Shown piece after piece: positions 33,743 to 44,722 of a stretch of DNA of 64,000 nt. This DNA comes from Setophaga petechia (taxonomy: Eukaryota > Chordata > Aves > Passeriformes > Parulidae), in assembly GCA_024362935.1 (NCBI GenBank), contig JANCRA010000003.1, positions 44,577,291 through 44,641,290 on the forward strand. Reading direction: 5' to 3'. The notes beneath the pieces are model-generated. The model did no database searches and was not told where the DNA came from. It worked only from the letters and a program-made list of their open reading frames with translations. The first letter of the stretch is position 1. Every line of letters starts with the position of its first letter. Both the position numbers and the translations under genes were made by a program.

Positions 33743-35029
33743 CGTGGACTCTGGGATTGTGTTTTCAGTAGGAATGTCTAAAGTTAGAGTTCTGATTCAC
33801 TCCAACACTGCAAAGTGTAGGTGTGATAGACTTCTGAAAGTTGCATGCTGCTGGAGTCAGAGATGTTTGCCAAGAGCCTCCAAAATCTGGCCACCTTTGG
33901 CTTGGTGGCTACAATATGAATTTAGGATTGGGAATCTTGCTGTAGGTACTCCTGTTTCAGCTGCCTTAACAGTTACATTTTAGAAATGCTCCCATGGGTG
34001 TCAGTTTTACCATAGCAGAATCTTTAATTTGCTATGCACGTGTAACAAAGCTGATCACTGATGGATTCCCAGAGGAATGCTCCATGTCCATGTGGAACCA
34101 TCCCTGATTATAAACTGGTCCCCATTTTATCTATAACACATGTATTGCTTTGATATGAGCCCCGATTAAGTTAAATGTTCAATTTAGTGTGCCAATACCA
34201 TGAAAGGTGTAGGAATAGCTGAATTATATATATTGTAAATCTTTCAAAAGACTGTCCAGAAATTACTGGCATTTTGTAATCATATGAAACAGGTTATTGA
34301 CATCGACAATTTTTCTCCAATTTTTTTATTTTTTACAGTAAATTTTGTTAAATAAAGTCTGCTACATAGCAAGTTTTAAATTAGTTTCCTTTAGCTTCAC
34401 AATTTCCTGGAATATGGGAAGTAGAAACTCTTTTTGCCACTTAGTCAGTTTTGGCTTTAGATGAACTATCAAAAAGTACTGATTTTTTCTAAAATTCAGA
34501 GATAAAATCAGAGGAGTTTTTTTTTTAATATTTTGAATTATATTTCTTTTTGAGAACTGCTTTCAGTACATTGCACACAGAAATGTAGGCAAAAAATGAA
34601 ATACGAATTTGGCTATCTAAATTGATTGGAGTAATTCCAATAACTCCTCAGAATTTTCAGCTTAAACAGAAAGATAATAAAACACATTCTGTTTGGACAA
34701 ACTGTGCTTTCAAGATGCACTTTTTTCATGTCTAAATTATTTACCTGCCACTACTTTTAAAAGATAAAGGTTTTGGCATAGCCTGTAAGCTGGAGAATAC
34801 CACACAGCGTGTGTCTGTATGAGTTAGATGGTAACTGAGGAGACTTTTCCCCCTGACCTAAAATGCTCGAGATGCTCTGCACCCTTGCCTCACCCGACAT
34901 GGAAATATCCTTACTGATTTATGTTCTAGGATTTTTAATATTAGCACATCAAGCTGCGATGGGGGAGGAGGAAAGGCGTGAAATAGTGTGAAGTCGCAGC
35001 TCCGTATTTTCGAATCGTGAGAAAGATTT
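33743..35029. other. AT-rich desert
   Basis: No gene or clear repeat is seen. T-rich patches occur at 34320-34334 and 34518-34527. Composition becomes less AT-rich near the right end, where the CpG cluster at 35030 begins. Confidence 0.5.
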
Positions 35030-35230
35030 TTGAAAACCTCTTAAGGAAGCACGTGACGGAATAGTTGGTCAGAAGTGGCAGCAGGTGTGGCTCTGAAAAG
35101 AAAGGCATTGTTCTCCAACTGGTGGGACTGGGGGGCTGCGGGGAGGGAGGCCCCGCGCTGCCGGAATGCCGCGCGCTCCGCAGACACAACATGCCCCAGG
35201 ATGAGCTTTGTGCAGTTGGGTGGCAGACTG
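35030..35230. promoter_or_regulatory. isolated CpG cluster in AT-rich DNA
   Basis: Within an otherwise CpG-poor desert, about 35137-35183 packs many CpG sites into GGGGAGGGAGGCCCCGCGCTG, CCGGAATGCCGCGCG and CTCCGCAG. It is too short to meet the usual island length. It could be an orphan CpG island core, an enhancer or a cryptic promoter. The plus frame of 182 codons (35075-35623) and the minus frame of 163 codons (34941-35432) both cross it, and neither has a known motif. Confidence 0.45.
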
Positions 35231-37836
35231 ATAAGCAGCTCGTTTTTTTGGAAGCAGACTCTAAAGTCATTCTCCCAGGGGTGTTTTGTGTGTGCAGATA
35301 TCCATACATTGTTCCATACATTTGCTGTTTCCAATAACACATGTTGCTCTCTGATAACGAGTTGCTGCTTTTGGGGGCAGGCTGTCTCTTTGTTGCTGCA
35401 GTATCAGCGGGGAGGCACTGGACTGCTAACACTGATGCCTATATCCCATGTTATTTTGGGAAGTATTGTTTTAGGCAAATACAAGTTATTTGGTATTTTT
35501 TGGTTTCAATTCTATGTGATGTCCTGTTACGTTCATCATGAGGTGGGGATGCACAGCAGCAAAAGAAGGCATCAGAGAATAGTCAAATTAGGAAAAAGCA
35601 GGAGAAAAAAGCCAGTGTACTGATTTTTTTCAGCCTAGATATATTTAGGCATAATTTAAAAAGAAATAAAAGTAAAATTTAAGTTAAAAATGTATATATA
35701 AACAGAAAATGTAAATTATTTTCTCTGATACAGATGCTAAATGTGACTAACTGATGTTTTAAACGCAGGTCTTCTAGAATTTGAACTGAAATAAATTTAA
35801 GATGGAGGATATCCGCATGAGATACCTAAAGTTACAAAAATGAAGTAGGCTTTCAGTAGGTGCAGCAATATGTTACATTGCCTTTGAGCTGTAAATCTTT
35901 GCTGTCCATGCTGGTTCACTGATGTGTTTGTGTTCTTCAACCTCTGCCACGAGCAGAGCGGAGCTGGTCAATCCATTTGTCCTGAAGACTCTTGTGAAAA
36001 GTTCTAACATGTTCTTTTTTACACCATGCCTGAGTTATGACTCTACTATAACTAACCATCAGGATTTAAACAAAGTGCCTGACTGCTTCTAGAAACCATG
36101 ATTTGCTATTACACTAATGACAGGAATTACTAAAAATCTTTGCTGCCTTATTGACCACTTAGAGTACTTAATATTTCTAAGCAAGCTCATGCTTTTGAGG
36201 AGTTTTGTCCAGAAAAACATTTCAAAAAGCAATTCAAAAGAACAGTGTGGAAATTTTCAAGTCAAACTATGATTTATAATATTATTTTTCTAAGTAGCAA
36301 CCACAAAAATAATCATGCTGCTGGAGCCAACAACAGTATTTTAAAATGGCAGGATCTAATGTATGAGGTTATTGCATATGAATGGAGAGATATGTTATTG
36401 CAATGATATATTTTATTACTTGCTTCTGTTTTTATTAAGGATAATGAAAACCTTCTGTTTGGCCCTGTGAACAAAACTAATGTGACCTTTCATGTGACCC
36501 ACCTGTTGTGCTTTCACAATTGATAATAGTTACCTCATGTTAGGGTGATCTGGAAAATAGCAGTGTGCCAGCACCATGGAAAACAACATTTGTGTTTCTG
36601 TACTTTGAATTTGTATTTGCCTCAGAACTGAAATTAAGAAAAATATAGGTTATCTAAGAAACTGTTTCAAAGGCAAAATATTATTGTAAGAGCGTTGTCC
36701 GTGTTACTAGCAGATATGTTTTCAAAGCCATTCAGCTGCTGAATTATAGCTGTAAATCTGCAGAATTGGCTTAAAATCCATGATTTTTAATAGTATCAAA
36801 GATTGCGGGAAAGTCCAATTAGCTCTTTTGAAAGTTACAAGAGTACGTAAATTTAAAAAGTCAGTATATATAGTGCAATTTTCCCACTTTTTAATTTAAA
36901 AAATTACATTTTTCCCCTGTTTCATGTAGTCCATAGCACTTATTTACTTTGAGTGGAAAACCTTGAAGGACTGATTTATTCTAGACATTATTTTTCTGAT
37001 TGTATTTAGGTCTTGATTTGGGATACAAATATTTAACCTGAGCAGTGCAGTGTTCTTTTTCTAGAGGTGCATGATAAATGTATCGGGGCTTCATTGGGAT
37101 GACTTCTAGGTAATGGGATAAGGATTTGCAGGATCAGGACCCTAATTTCAAAGAGGTTTTCACATGTGGGTTTGAAGAACGTGTGCTACTGCTGAATTTG
37201 CTCGACAGACCAGAAAGGCTCTTTCCCTTTGGAGCCCTTATGGTTTATCTGGTCAATGACTTGCAAGCTAAGAAGGATTTACACATTGGATCAATGATCC
37301 ATGAAATAAGGGGGATTTCCACAACGTCTGTCAGTGACAAGTTACAGTGTGACCACACAGTATGCATTTTCAGAATTAATGTGTATGTAGAAATATGGAA
37401 CTGTATAAATGATTATTATGTGATACTGCCTAATGGTCAGGGAAGGATGTAAATAATGTATTATGTCTATTAGTGGGAACTTGGTGATTCTTCTGTTTCT
37501 TTTGTTTGGATTAAGAAATGTATGTGTACGTTCTGTGGCAATATTCTTGTGGCTGTGCATACATCAAGAAAAATGAGACCCAGTGAGCACAGGAGGTCTT
37601 TCAGTGCTACATTCCCTCAAGTCAATGATTTTTTTTTCTCTTCTTACTCAGTAAATGTCCCAGGTACTGAAGATCAGCAATTGACTGAAGTTACAGAAGG
37701 GGGTCAAATGTCTTCAAATGAAAGTGTCCTCCCAGCAGCACCTTTGTGTTGCGCCATGAGCCTGTCAGTCTGAGTCCCTCCTGACGGCAAGTGCTGGGTT
37801 ATGACATAGGGAGAGAGGTATCCTACTAAGTAGGCA
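35231..37836. other. AT-rich desert
   Basis: No coding exon is recognised. The 182-codon frame starting at 35075 ends at 35623 in a basic tail, after which the sequence is strongly AT-rich (35640-35720). No interspersed repeat is recognised before 37837. Confidence 0.5.
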
Positions 37837-37911
37837 GGGCTTGATCAAAAGCCCCTTTGAAGTCAATAGAAAGATTCCTATTGACTTAAACAGGCTTTGG
37901 AGCAAGTCCTT
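37837..37911. repeat. palindromic ancient amniote repeat fragment
   Basis: GGGCTTGATC-AAAAGCCCCTTTGAAG-TCAATAG, a short centre, then CTATTGACTT-AAACAGGCTTTGGAGC-AAGTCC form an imperfect inverted repeat of about 30-base arms. This matches the pattern of the sauropsid family with CATTGAAGTCAATGG arms and GGCTTTGGATCAGGCC ends. It is diverged, so old. Such palindromes transcribe into hairpins. No database name is assigned. Confidence 0.6.
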
Positions 37912-39964
37912 GATTATGAGGGCATGTAATAATCTTATTGCCTCATTGTGCACAATGGTAACTTTAGACCTGTGACCCTTCTGGAGGTTGAACTCCTTGT
38001 CTTCCAAAATCTCCACGTCCCAAAGTGACCCACTAGCAAGAGCAACACTCCAGGTCCTTTTCCTCAGTTCCTTCTCTTGTCTTAAGGGTCTAAGCCTAAG
38101 GAGCAGCTCAGCTCTCCTGCTCTGAGTCTGCCAGTAGGCTCATATCTTGCATTCCCCATTATCCTACTGCAATCAAGATGGCAGGGACCATGCTGTACAT
38201 TACACCTCAAATCTTGTCCATAAACCTGGCAAAGCTCTTGGATCTAGCAGCAGACTGAGCATGGCCATGCAGAAACCATGTGTGCCTGATTCTGATCTCT
38301 GTCAGTGTGCCTCCAATAGCAGGAACAGTTTGGTTTCTGTGAGACGTTTTCATGACAGAGGAGGCTAAAAGTGCAAATGGTGCAGTCTGGAGTTGCATTG
38401 GCTTTTGTAAAGAGTCTCCATGGATACATTCTCCAGGGAGGTGAAATGAGCCTCTCTTGGTCTTCTCCTTCTTCTTGAGTCCATTTGTTGACTGCTTAGT
38501 GTATACAAGAAGCCTCCAGGAGGTATGCTGCTACAGAAGGTAAATGTCCTCAAGGAAGACAAATGATTCTTGCAGTTGGCATTTGACAACCAGAGCTTTG
38601 CTACGGCTCACCTTGAGCAATGTGTAAAGAATCACTGAGCTTTCCTTGGAAATAAGAGTGCTAGCAGCAGGGTGATCAAGTTATATGGGTTGAAAAGACA
38701 GATTATAGGATGTCTCACATAGGTTTTAAGTCACTCGGATTTCAGTATTCCTGGTTATTCTTTTGAGATTTCTCTTATAAAAACATTTTCTGTTGAGATA
38801 ACTAAAGTAATGAACAGGCAAGCATGTCATACACCACAAGAAAGCCCTCAAATAATGTAGTAGGAGGTTTTGCACTTGAGTTTCAGTAATGCTGTAGTTT
38901 TGTGACTTCATATTAGCGTTTTCCATGTCTGCTGGCAGTACTGTTCTTAATCACACTGTTAAACAAGTATGAGTGTAGAGACGGTCTGGAAGAGAGGAAT
39001 ATATGAAACAATTCTTTCCACAAGTTTTTTTAGGTGTCTATTTGGTTCTGTTCTGTCTGTCTGTGAGGTTTGAGGTTAGAGTCAGAATAAACAGAGAATG
39101 CCATATATTGTGTTTTTAACATCTTTCTTTGCTTTTTGTCACTACTTGTCATATCAAAATCTGATTTAGGTTCTGAATTGCACAAATTCCAAGCAATCTG
39201 TAGCAGGACTTATGTCTTAGATTGTTAACAAACAAACCATTTTCACTCTGCCCTGTGTCTGGTTACTTAAGGTCAAGACACCCAAAAAGGCTCCATTTCT
39301 ACATGGTAAATGGTCAGGGTTTTCTGACACTGGTGTCTGGAAGGTATCTTTGTACCACTGGTGGGATTTTTTGAAAGCTGAAAAGACCTACATGTTTAAT
39401 TTTTCTTTCATATGCTCACTACAATCTGAAGATCATTCAAGAGAAGAGTGCAAATTGGCATTTTTATTTAGGACAGATAAGCAGGATTAGTTTTTCTGCT
39501 TTGAAAAAATAATACTGTTATTTGGTTAGAAAAACACCAGTGGTTTTTATATACTAGAAATATTTCTGTCAGCCATTCATCTAACACGTGTTATTCTCTT
39601 CCCAGATCTTTTCCCTGTTGTGTCCTTATTGCAATCATCAAAACCATTTGAAGAGTTTAATTTAGACTGAAATGATTCTCCATAGAATAAACAGAATATC
39701 TCACCTGTGAAGGATGATTACATTTTCTAAATTTGTTTAAAAAGGAAGGACCTTCATAATTCACAAGTGTTCTATTTGCAGTTTTTATGTGGCAATATTC
39801 ACAAGTTCTACTTGCAAGAGAAGTCTTGCATACTTTAAGTCTGAAAATAAAGCATTTCTGCGTTTGACTACTATCAGCAATTATATCTTTCATTTTATTG
39901 GCACTAAAACGGTAAGCATCAGTGTTTTGATTTCAGACATTACCTGGCTTGATATTAGTGGTCT
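37912..39964. other. unique non-coding stretch
   Basis: No coding exon or clear repeat is recognised. Composition is closer to even in 37960-38600 than in the neighbouring desert. Short frames on both strands (60-83 codons) have no known motif. Confidence 0.5.
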
Positions 39965-39997
39965 TTTACTGTGAAAAAAACATTTTTTCACAGTAAA
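39965..39997. repeat. perfect hairpin, 15-bp arms and 3-base loop
   Basis: TTTACTGTGAAAAAA and TTTTTTCACAGTAAA are exact reverse complements separated by ACA. This is the longest perfect short-loop stem noticed in the window. No transposon ends or host element were recognised around it. The A/T core makes it a candidate cruciform, or the residue of a small palindromic element. Confidence 0.85.
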
Positions 39998-42900
39998 TGT
40001 TTTGGTTATTTGAGTACTCATGATGTGCTGTGTGAATTAAGGAGGTTTCCGATGTCTTTCAAATTAGGCATTAAAAGACAGCTGTGCTTTAGGTAATGCT
40101 GGACAGAAGCAGAGGTGCCTTGTGGAAGTATTAACCTGGAGTTCTGGTGCATCTTCCATGTGTGGGTAACTCTCATCTGTTGCATAGGGGGGAGGTGTCT
40201 CTTGTGCTGTCTAAGCTTGGTTTGGTGAGCAATTCATTCAGGCACCTCACTAGCACAAGTCACAGTCGAGTGCAATTTAAGATGGAAAGTCAAATTCTTC
40301 ACCTGCACATAATTCCATCTCTTCCCAGCAGCAACGCTGGTACAGATTTGCTTTGCAAATAAGAGTAGGCTTGCCAGGAGCTGTGCAAATGCATTTCCAT
40401 GGCATTCCTGACAAGAACAGGACCAAAGGATGGACTGTGGTGTGTCTCAATGTCTCTTGCAGGCTGTGCAGGAGCTCTATGGCTTTGCTAGCTACCAAAG
40501 CTGCAGGTCCTCAGCAGTGGGCTCTCATCAGGGCTGTGACCCTACCAGCCCTGTTACTCTGCCAGACCATCCCCAACATGCAGCATACACAAACAGCTAA
40601 TCCATTTATGCAGCAGCATCTGGCTACTCCAGATTTCCACTGAGAACAGGGTCTTTCAATAAGATTTCGATCTCTCCGATTTGTTAAGTACCCTTTGCTC
40701 TCTCCTCCATAATTAAACAGATATTTAGATACTGTATTCCCTATATCTGCATCTGTGAAAAGATATATAGAATAGATGTTATCTCTGCCTGAATGTGTGA
40801 ATTTCCATTCATATTTTAGAGGATGAAAACTTTTTGCTGTGGGCCTAAAACAGGCTAAATATGCTACTATATTTTGTTATTTCTTAAGCTTATTACATAA
40901 CCCAGTTTATTTTTAGTGTCTGTTATATAGGTTTTTCCCCTCCTTTTAAAGAGAATTTTACATTTTTCTCTCTTTAAAGCTCTGTAAAAGTTGCTTGAAT
41001 TCATTTGATAGTGGTTGATTGTTCCTTATACCTCTTACCTAGCTTTAAAGTTCAAGGAATTTGTTAAGGATATTTCCAGTAGCTCACAAGCTATGAAATG
41101 TCAACATTTTCAATGCAAAAGCAGCTGCGTGTGCTTTTGTTTTCAGAGTTGAACTTGAGACTCTGTTGAACCAGTTTTTGGCACCATCTTTAGAAAAATC
41201 AGGGTCATCTCAAGATGGAGTCTTACAAAATTAGTAACTACTTTAAGAGCAGATTCATTTTAAGTACCCTTAAATAGCTGCTGCAGTTTGGTTAAGTTAT
41301 GTATGATTTGATTTCAGCTTTCTATTCCTTGAAAGACTTGGATATCTTTTCCTTTTGCATATTCAGGATTCCCCATGTCCCTATTTTCTCTACATTGTCT
41401 TCCACTGTTTCACAGGAGCAGACTTCTTTTCATTCTGTCATATTGGTTCTGTATTAGAAACAGTATCTGAAAGCCAAAGGGGAATTTTGCATGCAGCAGT
41501 CTGGCCAAAAGCGTATCGGTATGGCAGAATTCCTGTTAATAAAAAGGAGGAGAGAAAAAAAAAAGAAAGGGACAATCCCCCTTTTGACACCTCTACCCTC
41601 ACTCCCAAATTTATATATTCTTGTAGGATTTTAAAAGTTGAAAAAAGGTAAACTGTTATGTTCTCATTTTTCTTGAACATCTCTCAATTCAGGAGTATTC
41701 TGTGTGCATCTGGCTGGCTGTGAATGTAAATATATGTGTATAAACATGTTTTATAATTTGAAGTTATACTGTCTGTTAACTAAAATAATAGCCCCAAAAG
41801 CAGTTGGCCTGTCATAGATGATATAGTTCAGCTTTTATATCTGCTGTTCATCAAAAGAACCAATGAAAATTTCATTCTAACTGGCAGCCAAGTAGCTAGA
41901 AAAATAAAGTAAAGCCTGCTGATGCCAGAATATGAGCAACAGAATAATTTGCTAAGACTAATCTGTCTGGCTGTAACCTGATCATATATGGATCAATTGA
42001 TGATATTTTAAATTAATTTGTCATGTGACTGACTTGCAGTTCTAAATTCCAGGAAAATATCACCACTGAGTTCAGTGAAAAATAGCATTGTTTGCTCAGT
42101 ACAGACGTTTTTCAGCCAGACAGTGATGAAAGTGCTTGCTAATAAGTACACAGGAAATTGAGAAACACATATTCGAATAGAATAATTATATTTTTTTTAC
42201 TTGCAAACTTCTGCTTTTTTTTTCTTAAGGTTTAGTGAAGGTGTAATTTTGTCCCACATAATTTTGTATTCTAATTAATTATCAGGAGGAACAAGGACAG
42301 GGAGGAACTTGCTTTCAGAATTAAACAGTATGGAATAATTTTTGACCAGACCCTGAAAAAAAATTAATTCTTGCGGGTTATACTGCTAAGGATTTATTTC
42401 CTTGTCCTTCATTTCTTTTTTCCTCCTTCCCTGTTCCTTGCCATTAAATGGCAGGATTGTTTTAATTGTTTAAAGGAGAGGGGATTGTGGACTCTGCTGG
42501 AGTGTCAGCTTTTCTACCTAAGCCTTGCTGGCTTACTGAGCTTTTCCAGTTCACTGGTGCAAGTGCAAGTATCAAATGGTTCATATCCAGCTCTAATTCA
42601 AACTTACTTGGCAGTTATTTCTTGAATGGCCCAATTTTACATGTGATTAGTTTTTAATTCTTAAATCATGACATAAACTGTGTGTATTATATTACTATGA
42701 AAATCTGTTAATACGTAGGAGATGATTAGCTGGAAGTGCAAGTTCTGTTTTTCCTGGTACATCAGTGTGCAGCCACTGTGGCTTCTGTGGGGACTCCTGG
42801 TCTGCAGCTGAAGGCAGAATTCATCCCAAAGTGGAAAAAAAAAAAGTGATGCAGATTTTTAGGATGTGACAAGAATAACATTACAAGATAGATAACTATA

Positions 42901-44299
42901 GCAAGGCATAACAAGAAAACTGTGTTTCTGTGAAAAGCAGACTGCAGTTATTTCTGGTCTGATCCTGGTTTCTGATTCACAGTTTTGAAGGCCAAAACAT
43001 ATAGAAATGAATATATTTGTGCATGGGAAGGACTTGGGAAATCTCTGCTGGTCTTGTTCCTATTTGGGTAGGCAAGAATAGGGCCAGATGAAATATCTTG
43101 CTCTGTTTATATCCACCGGCTTCTCAGTTGCATTAGAACATAATTGTAGGAACAACCATACACTGGGCTCATGATGAGCTCATCTGCTCAGCAAAAAATG
43201 TCCTTTTTCTACAGCTGGAAACTCAGCCTTGATATGTTCAAGGAAATTGGGTCTACTACTATCTCATGTCATTGCTTGTACAGAAGTTGCATCAAAAATA
43301 TGGCAGAATATGTCACTTTTATGAATGGTAAACTGCTAGTTTTATTAGAAGAGGTAAAGTAAGGGCCTATTGTGTATATATGCCTATATATTTTACTTTC
43401 CAAGTGAGATGGAGATATTAGGTTGTCTCTTTTTTTAATGCAGACTCCGTATCTAATTATTGTGTATTGATGAAAATGAGGCTGCACTGTTTCTGAGAAA
43501 TAATAAAGTTGAAGTAACACATTGGTGAATCTGCTGTATTGGCTTTGGCCTTTTCTAGATGCTGTGAAATTTAAACCAAAATATTAGTTCCACTGGCCTG
43601 AAAGCACCAGCATCTTTCCCCTGCAGTTGTTCTGATGTTGTAGCAGTTGCTCAAGATTCGTAGGTGTAAGGTGAATGATTTCTCTCTTAATTGTTGTGCA
43701 TTTTGATTGGATTGATCCTTTTGGGGTTGGTGTATTATTTATCACCACATTGTGGCTGCTACACGTCACTGTGGTGAAATAGTTGGAATAACAGGGACAC
43801 CACATAATGCTTTTGTAAGGAGGCAGTAATCTGATTAGTCTTCCCGAAAGTAAATACTTTTGATCTTTTCACTTTTTGGTAGAGACTTCAGAAAGTCATT
43901 CTGGCACTTAAAAAATATGGGCCTATGATTTGATGGCAATTTGCTACTTGTTACAATATTGTTGACTGTGATAAAATTAAAGGGGAAAAAAAGCTGTAGG
44001 AAATAAATAAGCTGTATTTGTTTTTTTAAATCTCTGATGTTAGGAAATCTGCTCCGAGATCCTGTATAAAAATAAGGATGTAATGTGCAGTTTGTTTTTG
44101 CCAAGAGGGAGATATAGACTCTTTGGAGTGTCACCAATGAGGGTGACACTCTGTGTAGTCAAATGTTTATTTTCTTGCTCATACATTACATTTTGTCTGT
44201 CTGATGGCTTGTCTAATAAGGATGAATGTGGTTGTGATGCCTCAGATTGCCTTGTGCACCCATAGATCTCTTCACCAAATTGACTGTTTCTAATTTCTC
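39998..44299. other. AT-rich desert
   Basis: No coding exon is recognised. Contents noted are short A runs at 41557-41566 and 42836-42845 and a 10-bp-arm inverted repeat at 44126-44151. Frames up to 104 codons lack family motifs. Nothing else stands out. Confidence 0.55.
44126..44151. repeat. inverted repeat, 10-bp arms
   Basis: GAGTGTCACC and GGTGACACTC flank AATGAG, giving a good stem-loop in unique DNA. The TGACA/TGTCA cores resemble TALE-homeodomain (MEIS/PBX-type) sites, so a dimeric binding site is one reading. That is inference only. Confidence 0.75.
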
Positions 44300-44722
44300 A
44301 GTTACACTCTTGTGCAGATATATTTTTGTGTTGCTACATATTTTATGCATCTCTTTTTACATTTTGGTATTATAATTTCATGGAACTTGTTTCTTCAGAA
44401 TGTTGTTTTGTTGAGGGACTATCCTCTTAATGTTACTTGCAATAATAGCACCTTTAATTTCAATCCAAATTTCTTACGTAATTTTCTTACTACTATTTTT
44501 CATAAATTTTTGTTCAGTTCTCTGTGTGTAAAAGGATTCAATCTTTTATCCTTTTACCTGTCAATTATTCACGTTTTAGCCGTTATTTCTATTTCTTTAG
44601 CTTCCCAATTTATATGTGTAAATACTTTGATGGGTGCAAATCCATGTTTTGGTATAGGCATTGGATTTGAAATGCTGTATTTTATCGTATATATATTTTT
44701 GTGGTTTTCATGCCATATGTAG
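44300..44722 (+). other. strongly T-biased stretch
   Basis: The plus strand is markedly T-rich and A is also common, but G and C are scarce. It includes a 136-codon plus frame (44312-44722) rich in Phe, Leu, Ile and Ser, as T-rich codons give. No signal-peptide logic or known family is evident, and it is treated as compositional. A small inverted repeat (AAAAGGAT/ATCCTTTT) occurs at about 44530-44555. Confidence 0.45.

Noticed and set aside
44312..44722. 136-codon hydrophobic plus-strand frame, at first sight a membrane protein
   Set aside because: Phe/Leu/Ile content follows from the T-rich strand. There is no recognisable family or supporting splice structure.
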